The notes below the pieces were generated by a model that worked only from the letters and a program-made list of their open reading frames with translations, did not search any database and was not told the origin of the DNA. 64,000 nucleotides of DNA from JAGNLM01 sp964439835 (lineage in GTDB: Bacteria; Pseudomonadota; Gammaproteobacteria; JAABTG01). Positions 26,731 to 34,723 of this stretch are shown here, one piece after another. Where the stretch lies: NCBI GenBank assembly GCA_964439835.1, contig CAYTPQ010000004.1, positions 62,001 through 126,000 of the forward strand, given 5' to 3'. A program made the translations under genes and the position numbers. How positions within the stretch are numbered: the stretch's first letter is position 1; each line of letters starts with the position of its first letter.

Positions 26731-29340
26731 TCAGGGCCTCTTTGGCGGTGAGCGCGGTTCCAGCTCGAATACGAGCACCTTCTCTTCACCGACCGGGCGC
26801 ACGCCCGAGCGGACGACAACCTGCCCACTGCCCGTATCGGCCCAGCCGTCCGGGGCTGCGTCGAGCTCCACCAGGCTCGCCCGTCGGGTCAGCTCCGTGC
26901 CGTTCAGCGTCACGCGGCTGACCCGGGCGCGGTCGACGAACAGCTCGACCCGGTTGTCGCGGCGCTCGGGTGCCCCGGCGTAGGTGCCGCGCGCGGCGGC
27001 GACGGTGACGGTGGCCTGCCGGCGGTCTGCCGCGAGCTGCTGGGCGAGGTCGGTCTCGCGCACGGCGCCCTGCTGGTAGGCGACGGTCTCGCCGTCGTCC
27101 TCGTAGAGGGTGAAGCGGGTGGTGTCGGGGGCGGCGTAGACCCGGACGATCAGTTCGTCTCGGTGCGAGCCGTCGGCGCGCTGTCCCGCCACGTTCAGGG
27201 TCTCGCCGTCGACCGCCATCCGCGGCACGACCGCCCCAGCCCGGGCGAACAGCGGCGGGCGGAGGAGCCCGGCGTGCCGCAGGGGCCGGGCGCGGAGTGT
27301 CTCGCCTCGGCTCTCAATCCACTCCCCGGTCCACCAGTCGACCCAGGTCCCCGCCGGCAGGTAGACGTCCCGGTGGGTCGCGCCCGGCTCGGTCAGGGTC
27401 GCGACCAGGAGGTCCCGGCCAATGAGCTTCTCGTCCCCGATCTCCCGGGCCCGCTCGTCGTCCGGGTAGTGGAAGACGAGCGGCGGCACCACCGGCTCGC
27501 CGCGCCGCCAGGCCCGGTGGGCGAGGGCGTAGAGGTAGGGCGTCAGGGCCACCCGCTCGCGCAGGTTGGCCAGGTTGCTCTCGCGCTCGCCGACCCGGTC
27601 GGGGGCGGTCTCCTTGCAGTTGCAGAGGTTCTCGGTGTGCGGGCGCAGGGGCACGTCGACGAAGGCGCTGGTGGCGAACCAGCGGGTGTAGAGGTCGTCC
27701 AGGGCCTCGCCGGTCAGGCCACGGCGCAGGAAGCCGCCCACGTCCGACCCGAAGTAGTCGACGCCGGAGAGCGACATGTGCATCTGCACGTTGAGGTGGG
27801 TCGCCAGACTCTCCAGGTTGGAGGCGATGTCGCCGGAGGTCATGGCCACGCCGTGGCGCTGGATCCCGGCGGTGCCCGTGCGCGAGAGCACGAACGGGCG
27901 GCGCGCCACGGCGTGGCGTCGGTAGCCGCGGGCGATCCCTTCCGCCCACTTCAGGTTGTAGGCGTTGTGCCAGTCGGCGTGGGCGTGCCCGCCGGGCAGC
28001 ACGCCGTGGGCCCAGTCGGCCGGGTCGCCCGGGGAGTCGACGGCGTCGTACATCTCCGGCTCGCCCAGGTCGACCCAGTGGCCGAGCACGCCGTCCTCGA
28101 CCAGGGCCTGGCGCTTGACGTCGTGCCAGTAGTCGGCCGCCGCGTCCAGCGTCCAGTCGATCATCCCGCCCCGGCCCCACCAGTTGCCGGTGTTGATGTC
28201 GCTCTCGCTGTCCAGGTAGACCGGCGGGCAGTCGGCGCAGCCCGCCCGCACCAGGAAGCCGCGGGCCGCCAGGTCCGCGTGCTCCGGCAGCGCCCGGGCC
28301 ACGTAGGCCTCCTCGATTGGCATCACCCCGACACCGTCCCGCTCCCGGTACCGGGCGAGCCGCGCCCGGGCGTCGGGGAAATGCGCCGGGTCCCAGGTCA
28401 TCCGGCCCATGGGACTGTCGTCGGCGTTCCGGACCACCCCGCCGAACCAGGGCAGGTCGAGGACGAAGCCGTCGACCGGAAACCGGTTGGCCCGCAGGCT
28501 CGCGAGCTTGCCCTCCAGCTCCGCCCAGTCGTCGAAGCCCCACTCCGAGACCCACAGGCCGAACAGCTTGCGCGGTGGCACCGGCGGGCGTCCGGTGAGG
28601 TCCAGGTAGGCCGCGCGGACGGCGGGCAGATCCGGGCCCGCAAACAGGTAGCCGCGGACGGCTTGTCCTTTCGTCTCTACGCGCCACGGCGCGGCGGTCA
28701 GGTCCCAGCGCTGGGCGTAGAGGTCGTCCAGAAACAGGGCGTAGGCCGCGCCCCCGTTCCCCACACCGTAGAGGACCGGGATCTGCACGTTGCCAACCGT
28801 GCCGCCCCCGAACTCCACCATCCGGTTGCCGTGCTCGTTGCCCGGCGTGCGCACCCGCCCGGTCCAGTCCCCGTTCGGGTTCCCCAGCTCGACGAACTGG
28901 GCGCCGAGCCCGTAGGCGTGCTCGGCGACCCCAGGATCCACGGCGAGCCCCCGCGACGGGCCGGGCAGCGGACAAAGGGCGGTGAGGCGTGTCCCCCGTG
29001 CCCGGTCGGTGACCGTCAGGCAGAGCGTCACCCGATCCACCGTGAACCGGGTCGTCGGGGTCTCCAGCACCTCGCCGGCGGCACCCGACCGGTCCAGGCG
29101 GCTCGGCCCCGGGTGGTCGGTCCGACCCACCTGAGGCGTCACCCGGATCGGCCGCGTGGGGTCGGGCGCGGACTCTGCAGACGTCAGCTCGAAGTGCACC
29201 AGCCGGTCGTCCAGCACCTCGACCACCAGGTGCGACCCACCCGCGGAAAAGGCGAAGCGGGGGGCCTCGGCCCGAGCACCGCCGGCGAGCACGCCCGTGA
29301 ACAGGAGAACCAACAGCCAGCCAGCGCCAACTTCCTTCAC
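26731..29340 (-). CDS. Secreted glycoside hydrolase family 31
   Basis: An 869-residue exported alpha-glycosidase. The signal peptide is GWLLVLLFTGVLAGGARA. Then come an N-terminal beta-sandwich, the catalytic TIM barrel and C-terminal beta domains. The GH31 nucleophile motif is WVDLGEPEMYD, with the aspartate near residue 423; the acid/base aspartate is in FGSDVGGF near 531. RPFVLSRTGTAGIQRHGVAM and FVLDLPWFGGV also fit. Substrate could be alpha-glucosides, alpha-xylosides or sulfoquinovosides. The GTG at 29340 with GAGG upstream starts right at the signal peptide; the frame extends to 29400. Transcribed alone. Confidence 0.88.
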   Translation of the reverse strand: MKEVGAGWLLVLLFTGVLAGGARAEAPRFAFSAGGSHLVVEVLDDRLVHFELTSAESAPDPTRPIRVTPQVGRTDHPGPSRLDRSGAAGEVLETPTTRFTVDRVTLCLTVTDRARGTRLTALCPLPGPSRGLAVDPGVAEHAYGLGAQFVELGNPNGDWTGRVRTPGNEHGNRMVEFGGGTVGNVQIPVLYGVGNGGAAYALFLDDLYAQRWDLTAAPWRVETKGQAVRGYLFAGPDLPAVRAAYLDLTGRPPVPPRKLFGLWVSEWGFDDWAELEGKLASLRANRFPVDGFVLDLPWFGGVVRNADDSPMGRMTWDPAHFPDARARLARYRERDGVGVMPIEEAYVARALPEHADLAARGFLVRAGCADCPPVYLDSESDINTGNWWGRGGMIDWTLDAAADYWHDVKRQALVEDGVLGHWVDLGEPEMYDAVDSPGDPADWAHGVLPGGHAHADWHNAYNLKWAEGIARGYRRHAVARRPFVLSRTGTAGIQRHGVAMTSGDIASNLESLATHLNVQMHMSLSGVDYFGSDVGGFLRRGLTGEALDDLYTRWFATSAFVDVPLRPHTENLCNCKETAPDRVGERESNLANLRERVALTPYLYALAHRAWRRGEPVVPPLVFHYPDDERAREIGDEKLIGRDLLVATLTEPGATHRDVYLPAGTWVDWWTGEWIESRGETLRARPLRHAGLLRPPLFARAGAVVPRMAVDGETLNVAGQRADGSHRDELIVRVYAAPDTTRFTLYEDDGETVAYQQGAVRETDLAQQLAADRRQATVTVAAARGTYAGAPERRDNRVELFVDRARVSRVTLNGTELTRRASLVELDAAPDGWADTGSGQVVVRSGVRPVGEEKVLVFELEPRSPPKRP

Positions 29341-29434
29341 CGGGGCCTCATTACTGCAGGGACGCCGAGATCGGGTCGTGACCCTGGCGCAAGCGGGCAT
29401 TCATATCAAGGAGAGGCCCAGACGGAGCATACGA

Positions 29435-29544
29435 GCAGGTTCCCGGTACGGTTTTGCGGGACCGTCTGACGCCATGGACGGCGGCAGACGAGCCTACAGG
29501 GACGTACTTGCGGCGTGTCCCGCGGGACCGTACCGGGAACCTGC
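29435..29544 (-). repeat. Palindromic intergenic repeat, copy 2
   Basis: A 110-bp copy in reverse orientation. The outer arms are an exact 18-bp inverted repeat, GCAGGTTCCCGGTACGGT with ACCGTACCGGGAACCTGC. Inside is the conserved GGGACACGCCGCAAGTACGT core, read on the minus strand, and a short central loop (GCCATGGACGGC). It lies between the convergent-side ends of the acetolactate synthase gene and the upstream side of the GH31 gene, where it could form a strong hairpin in RNA. Confidence 0.88.
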
Positions 29545-29581
29545 CACCGCCGTTGCAGTACGCAATATCTTCATGGGGTCC

Positions 29582-31330
29582 TCATGACTCGATGAGGTCC
29601 TCGAGCCCCTTCCCCGGCTGCACCATCGGCAACACGTTCTCCGCCTTGTCGATCCACACGTCCACCAGCACCGGCCCGGGGTCGGCGAGCGCCTCCCGCA
29701 CCACCTGGTCGACCTTCCCCGGGTCGCGCAGGCGCAGCGTGCGCAGCCGCGGGTACACGTACTGCAGCCCCGTCAGGTTCGGCATCTGGCGCCGGCAGCT
29801 CTGGAACACATCCGTGCAGTCCGGCTCGCACTCCGCGTTGCGGGCGAGGCACGTCTCGTAGTGGTGGCCGCCGTCCATCATGTCCTCCCATTGGCGGACC
29901 ATCCCCAGATAGCTGTTGTTCAGCACGAACATCTTCAGCGGCACCCGGTTCGCCACCACCGTCGCCAGCTCCTGGATGTTCATCTGAAAGCTGCCGTCGC
30001 CGTCGATCAGCACCACCGGCCTCGCCGGATTGCCGTACCAGGCGCCGATGGCCGCAGGCAGGCCGAAGCCCATGGTGCCGAGGCCGCCCGAGCTGACCCA
30101 CTGCCGCGGCCGCGAGAAGCGGTAGTACTGGGCCGCCCACATCTGGTGCTGGCCGACCCCGGTTACCACGGTGGCGTCGCCGCCGGTCAGCCGCGACAGG
30201 CTCTCGACCACCGCCTGCGGTTTCACGTAGTCCGAGTGCCCGTAGGGCGTCGGCATCCGCTGCTTCCACTCCTGGACCTGCGCGAGCCACTTCCGATGAT
30301 GGGCGGAGGCGCCCGAGTCCAGCCCGAAGCGGAGGAACTCCTTCAGGTCGGCGACCACGGCCAGGTCGGTGCGCACGGTCTTGTCGATCTCAGAGGGGTC
30401 GACGTCCACGTGGGCGATACGCTTGCCGGAGGCGAAGCCCTTCACCGCGACGCGATCGTCGAAGCGCCCGCCGAGGGTCAGGATCAGGTCGGCGTCCCGC
30501 AGGGCGTAGTTCGCCGGGATGGTGCCGTGCATGCCCGGCATGCCCAAGTTGTAGGCCAGGTCGTAGGGCACGGCACCGAGGGCGTTGAAGGTCGTCGTGA
30601 CCGGGACGTCGAAGCGCTCGACGAACTGGCGCAACTCCCCCGCCGCCTCGGCGCTGATGACGCCACCCCCGGCCTTCACCACCGGGCGCTTGGCCGCCAC
30701 CAGGGCGTCCAGGATCGCCGAGGCCCGCTGGGCGTCGAAGGGCGTCGCCTCCCGGTGACGCTTGCGCGCCCGGTGCGTGCGCACCCCCTGAGCCAACTGG
30801 GCGCTCTTACAGATGTCGACCACGACCGGGCCCGGCCGGCCGTGGGCGGCGATGACGAAGGCCTCCCGCAGCACCCAGTCCAGGTCCCGGACGTCCTTGA
30901 CCAGGTAATTGTGCTTGGAGATGGGCCGGGTGATGCCAACCGTGTCGACCTCCTGGAAGGCGTCCGTGCCGATGGCGGCGCTCGGTACCTGGCCAGTGAT
31001 GAAGACGGTCGGGATCGAGTCCTTGTAGGCGTCGGCGATCGGGGTCACCAGATTGGTCGACCCCGGGCCGGAGGTTGCCAGCGCCACACCCGTGCGCCCG
31101 CTGGCCCGCGCGTAACCCTCGGCGGCGTGGCCGGCACCCCCTTCCTGGCGGAACAGTATGAAGCGCGGGACCTTCTCACCCCGGCGCATGCGCTTGTTCA
31201 ACTCGACGTGCAGGGGAATGACGGCCCCGCCCGTGTGCCCGAACAGATACTCGACGCCGAGCTCGGCGAGCACGTCGAAGAAGATGGCGGCGCCCGTCCG
31301 GGCCGGTGTCGTCGTCGCAGTCGTCGGCAT
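29582..31330 (-). CDS. ilvB: Acetolactate synthase large subunit
   Basis: Thiamine-diphosphate enzyme of branched-chain amino-acid synthesis, joining two pyruvates or pyruvate and 2-oxobutyrate. The 582-residue chain shows the N-terminal PYR domain with catalytic E63 (FRQEGGAGHAAEG), the central FAD-binding-like domain and the C-terminal PP domain with IDGDGSFQMNIQELATVVAN. The end, ENVLPMVQPGKGLEDLI, is of the biosynthetic type. Oddities are a cysteine-rich stretch at about 494-521 (CLARNAECEPDC, FQSCRRQ), where relatives have a plain loop, and no small regulatory subunit gene next to it. The ATG is 31330. A strongly structured leader precedes it. Confidence 0.9.
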   Translation of the reverse strand: MPTTATTTPARTGAAIFFDVLAELGVEYLFGHTGGAVIPLHVELNKRMRRGEKVPRFILFRQEGGAGHAAEGYARASGRTGVALATSGPGSTNLVTPIADAYKDSIPTVFITGQVPSAAIGTDAFQEVDTVGITRPISKHNYLVKDVRDLDWVLREAFVIAAHGRPGPVVVDICKSAQLAQGVRTHRARKRHREATPFDAQRASAILDALVAAKRPVVKAGGGVISAEAAGELRQFVERFDVPVTTTFNALGAVPYDLAYNLGMPGMHGTIPANYALRDADLILTLGGRFDDRVAVKGFASGKRIAHVDVDPSEIDKTVRTDLAVVADLKEFLRFGLDSGASAHHRKWLAQVQEWKQRMPTPYGHSDYVKPQAVVESLSRLTGGDATVVTGVGQHQMWAAQYYRFSRPRQWVSSGGLGTMGFGLPAAIGAWYGNPARPVVLIDGDGSFQMNIQELATVVANRVPLKMFVLNNSYLGMVRQWEDMMDGGHHYETCLARNAECEPDCTDVFQSCRRQMPNLTGLQYVYPRLRTLRLRDPGKVDQVVREALADPGPVLVDVWIDKAENVLPMVQPGKGLEDLIES

Positions 31331-31431
31331 GTCAATCGTCCCGTGGCGTGCGGTGCCACCCGCGACGGGTGAACCGGTCGTGGGAGGCGCCCCCCGCGCC
31401 GATGCTTCGGCAGCGAGGGCGCTACTCCCAC
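31331..31431 (-). promoter_or_regulatory. Structured 5' leader of ilvB, possible attenuator
   Basis: On the minus strand, a 52-nt hairpin spans 31380-31431 (GTGGGA, bulged GTA, GCGCCC pairing with GGGCGC, C, TCCCAC, capped by a GCCGA/TCGGC stem). Nearer the start codon, two mutually exclusive stems compete: CACCCG/CGGGTG at 31357-31371 and GTGGC/GCCAC at 31343-31359. This geometry fits a riboswitch or attenuator. GGGTGGCACCGC here resembles the T-box core, but other T-box parts are not evident. Farther upstream, a TATCAT on the minus strand at about 31481-31486 could be a -10 box. The rest of the 316-bp gap holds no gene. Confidence 0.4.
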
Positions 31432-31646
31432 AAGGTGGTGTTCCTGCTCACGCGTTGCAGCGTGTGGCCTGCGCAGCATGATACCCGCCCGCCGTCGCCG
31501 AGGGGTGGCGGCGTGGCATTAGGCTGCGCCGCGTAGGCACGCGACGGGTTGCGGGCGTCGGCCTTGTGCCCTCGTGTCGGCGCCGCGGCGGCTATGCTTG
31601 AGGCGACCGGCGCGGGCCTTCCGGGCCAGGCCCGGGTGGGGCAGCC

Positions 31647-32801
31647 ATGAGCGCCGAATCGAAAAAGAGCGAGCGTGCCGCGCCGGGGCCCGCGGGGTCG
31701 CGCGGCTTCGTGCGCAGCTTCTGGCGCCTCGCCGGGCCCTACTGGCGCTCCGAGCGTGGGCGCGTGGCCTGGGCGGTGACGCTGGCGGTGGTCGCGCTGA
31801 CCGGGGCCCAGGTCGCCGTACCGGTCGCCATCAACCTCTGGAGCGAGCGGCTGTTCGACGCCCTGGAGCAGCGCGCGATGGCGGAGTTCCTGTGGATGAT
31901 TGGCGCGCTGCTCGTGATCCTGGCCGCCAACGTCGTCATCACGACCGTGCACCTGTGGCTGAAACGACGGCTGCAGGTGGACTGGCGGGCCTGGCTCACC
32001 CGCCGGCTGACCGACGAGTGGATGCGCGGGGGGCGGCATTACGAGCTCACGCTGATCCCGGGCGACCACGACAACCCCGACGGACGGATCGCGGAGGACG
32101 TCCGGATCGCGACGGAGTACGCCATCGACCTGGCTCACTCGCTGCTCTACTGCCTGCTGCTGCTGGTGAGCTTCGCCCAGATCCTGTGGGCACTGTCCGG
32201 GTCGCCTCACCTGGCCCTGGCCGGTGTGAGCCTCTACCTGCCCGGCCACCTGGTCTGGGTCGCGCTGGTCTACGCGGGGGTGGGCACGGCCGCCACGTTT
32301 CTGCTCGGGCGCCCGCTGGTGGCTGCCGCCAACCTCCGTCAGGTCCGGGAGGCGAGCTTTCGCTTCGGCCTCGCCCACGCCCGCGAGGGCAGCCTGTCGA
32401 TCGCCCAGCTCCGCGCCGAGGCGGCCGAGCGGCGCCGGCTCGGCGCTCTGTTTCGCGAGGCGGTGCGGGCCTGGGACGACCAGACCCGGGCCCTGCGCAA
32501 CCTGTTCGTCTTCTCCTCGGGCTGGACCGTACTGTCCCAGGCATTCCCGATCCTGATCGCGGCCCCGCGCTACATCGCCGGGACCATCACGCTCGGCGTG
32601 CTGATGCAGACGGCTCAGGCCTTCCAGCAGATGGTGGCGGCGCTGGCGTGGCCGATCGACAACCTGCCGAAGGTCGCGGAGTGGCGGGCCTCCGCCGGCC
32701 GGGTCCTGGGCCTGCACCGGGCCATCGGCAGGCTCTGCCAGGCGCGGCCCAGCGGGGCGACCGGCGAGGTCGGCCCAGGTCCGGGGGTGGGCGGGCCGTG
32801 A
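31647..32801 (+). CDS. SbmA/BacA-like peptide transporter domain protein
   Basis: A 384-residue inner-membrane protein with about six to seven helices, matching the SbmA/BacA and ABC-transmembrane type 2 fold. The family motif NPDGRIAEDVR is present at about residues 133-143. No ATP-binding domain follows: the chain ends about 60 residues after ALAWPIDNLPKVAEWRASAGRV, where YddA-type relatives continue into a nucleotide-binding domain. It is therefore SbmA/BacA-like, proton-driven uptake of peptides or related compounds being the family activity, or a naturally shortened ABC transporter. ATG 31647. It is 54 bp upstream of the fused hisHF gene. Confidence 0.8.
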   Translation: MSAESKKSERAAPGPAGSRGFVRSFWRLAGPYWRSERGRVAWAVTLAVVALTGAQVAVPVAINLWSERLFDALEQRAMAEFLWMIGALLVILAANVVITTVHLWLKRRLQVDWRAWLTRRLTDEWMRGGRHYELTLIPGDHDNPDGRIAEDVRIATEYAIDLAHSLLYCLLLLVSFAQILWALSGSPHLALAGVSLYLPGHLVWVALVYAGVGTAATFLLGRPLVAAANLRQVREASFRFGLAHAREGSLSIAQLRAEAAERRRLGALFREAVRAWDDQTRALRNLFVFSSGWTVLSQAFPILIAAPRYIAGTITLGVLMQTAQAFQQMVAALAWPIDNLPKVAEWRASAGRVLGLHRAIGRLCQARPSGATGEVGPGPGVGGP

Positions 32802-32854
32802 TACCATCCGGGGCGTTCCGGTGCGCTCCGGCGCCCGTTTCGCCCGGTAAAGGC

Positions 32855-34438
32855 ATGCGAGCGATCACGATCCTGGACTACGGCGCGGGCAACGTGCGGA
32901 GCGTGCGCAACGCCATCCGCCGCCTCGGCTACGAGGTCCGCGACGTCCGCCAGCCGGAGGACATCGCCGCGGCCGAGACCCTGGTGTTCCCGGGCGTCGG
33001 CAGCTTCGGCAGCGCGATGGCGCGCCTGCACGCGGACGGATACGTCGAGCCGCTACGGCGCTACCTCGCCGAGGGGCGGCCGTTCCTCGGGATCTGCCTG
33101 GGCCTGCAGACCCTGTTCGAGGGCAGCGAGGAGTCGCCCGAGCTACCGGGGCTCGGCCTGATCCCGGGCCGGGTGCGGCGCTTCGACGCGGCCGGGCTCT
33201 CGGTGCCCCACATCGGGTGGAACGGTCTGCGTCCGGAGCGGGGCTCTCCCGTTCTCGCCGACTACGCCGACGAGAAACTCTACTTCGTGCACTCCTACCG
33301 CGCCCTGCGCGAGCCGGCCAACGCCGACTGGGTGCTGGCCACGACCGACTACGGCGGGGAGTTCGTCAGTGCGGTCGAGCGGGGGCGGGTGGTCGCGGTT
33401 CAGTTTCACCCGGAGAAGAGCGGCGAGGCCGGGCTGCACATCCTCGGTCGCTTCCTGGCGGGGGCGGGGTCGGCCGCGCCGGTCCTTCCGGGTGCCGGGC
33501 CGACCCGGCTCGCCAAGCGCGTCATCGCCTGCCTCGACGTGCGCACCAACGACGACGGCGACCTGGTGGTGACCAAGGGCGACCGCTACGACGTGCGCGA
33601 GGCGGGGCGAGTGCGCAACATGGGCAAGCCGGTGGAGCTCGCCCGGCGTTACTTCGAGGAGGGCGCCGACGAGGTCACCTTCCTGAACATCACGGCCTTC
33701 CGCGACTCGCCGTTGGAAGACCAGCCGATGCTGGAGGTGCTGCAGCGGACCTCCGAGAACGTCTTCGTGCCGCTCACCATCGGCGGCGGGATCCGGGGCT
33801 ACACCGACTCGAACGGCCGCCGCTACTCGGCGCTCGACGTTGCCTCGGAGTACTTCCGTTCGGGGGCGGACAAGATCTCGATCGGCAGCGACGCGGTGCA
33901 CGCGGTCGAGGCCCTGCGCGAGCGAGGGCGCGGCAGCGGCGAGAGCTCGCTCGAGCAGATCGCCCGCGTCTACGGCAATCAGGCGGTGGTGGTCTCGGTC
34001 GACCCGCGGCGGGTGTACGTCCGCTCGCCCGAGGACACGCCCCACCGCACGGTGCGCACGGCGGTGCCCGGGCCAAACGGCGAGGCCTACTGCTGGTTCC
34101 AGTGCACGGTGAAGGGCGGGCGCGAGGGGCGGGATCTCGACGCGGTGGAGCTGGCGCGGGGGGCGGAGGCGCTCGGCGCTGGCGAGGTCCTGCTCAACTC
34201 GATCGACCGGGACGGCACCGGTCTCGGGTTTGATCTCGAGCTCATCCAGGCGGTGCGGGAGGCCGTGTCCATTCCCGTCATCGCCTCGAGCGGGGCGGGG
34301 CGGGTGGAGCACTTCTCGGAGGTGTTCGAGCGGACCGACGTGGAGGCGGCGCTGGCGGCGGGGATCTTTCACCGGCGGGAGGTGCCGATCGCGGCGGTGA
34401 AGGCGCACCTGAAGGAGCGCGGCATCGAGGTGCGATGA
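32855..34438 (+). CDS. hisHF: Fused imidazole glycerol phosphate synthase HisH-HisF, eukaryotic type
   Basis: A 527-residue bifunctional histidine-biosynthesis enzyme that converts PRFAR and glutamine into imidazole glycerol phosphate and AICAR. Residues 1-205 are the HisH glutaminase with C81, H185 and E187 as the triad (GICLGLQ, QFHPEKS). Residues 218-527 are the HisF cyclase barrel with D228 (ACLDV) and D383 (SVDPRRV). In bacteria HisH and HisF are normally separate; this fusion, and the extra segments YVRSPED, PGPNGEAYCWFQCTVKGGRE and YFRSGADKISIGSDAV, match yeast HIS7 and plant enzymes. ATG 32855. No other his genes adjoin it. A repeat follows the stop. Confidence 0.94.
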   Translation: MRAITILDYGAGNVRSVRNAIRRLGYEVRDVRQPEDIAAAETLVFPGVGSFGSAMARLHADGYVEPLRRYLAEGRPFLGICLGLQTLFEGSEESPELPGLGLIPGRVRRFDAAGLSVPHIGWNGLRPERGSPVLADYADEKLYFVHSYRALREPANADWVLATTDYGGEFVSAVERGRVVAVQFHPEKSGEAGLHILGRFLAGAGSAAPVLPGAGPTRLAKRVIACLDVRTNDDGDLVVTKGDRYDVREAGRVRNMGKPVELARRYFEEGADEVTFLNITAFRDSPLEDQPMLEVLQRTSENVFVPLTIGGGIRGYTDSNGRRYSALDVASEYFRSGADKISIGSDAVHAVEALRERGRGSGESSLEQIARVYGNQAVVVSVDPRRVYVRSPEDTPHRTVRTAVPGPNGEAYCWFQCTVKGGREGRDLDAVELARGAEALGAGEVLLNSIDRDGTGLGFDLELIQAVREAVSIPVIASSGAGRVEHFSEVFERTDVEAALAAGIFHRREVPIAAVKAHLKERGIEVR

Positions 34439-34476
34439 GGTCCTGCGAAGGAATCGCCAGATTGCGGGGCGCGGGG

Positions 34477-34586
34477 GCAGATCCCCGGTGCGGTCCCGCG
34501 GGACACGCCGCAAGTACGTCCCTGTAGGCTCGTCTGCCGCCGTCCCTGGCGTCAGACGGTCCCGCGAAACCGCCCCGGGGATCTGC
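34477..34586 (+). repeat. Palindromic intergenic repeat, copy 3
   Basis: A 110-bp copy in forward orientation with outer arms GCAGATCCCC and GGGGATCTGC. The core GGGACACGCCGCAAGTACGT and CCCTGTAGGCTCGTCTGCCG is as in copy 1, and the short centre (GCCGTCCCTGGC) matches copy 2. It lies 38 bp after the hisHF stop and 138 bp before the Liv transporter operon, so it may end or stabilise the hisHF transcript. Confidence 0.88.
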
Positions 34587-34723
34587 TCGAAGGTAAGTGT
34601 CAGGCTTCTTACTCGAGGTCGAAGGGCCATAGAACGGCAAGCAGGTGTGCCGCTGCTTCAGCCACGGGCGGTAGGATTCGGTAGTTGAGACGGGACTCAC
34701 GGACGGCTAGCGGGGAGACTTTC

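Noticed and set aside
31350..31361. T-box riboswitch upstream of ilvB
   Set aside because: Only the core motif matches. No stem I with specifier loop is recognisable, and the UGGC bulge would not pair with the A-discriminator ends of Leu, Ile or Val tRNAs. It is kept as a generic leader element.
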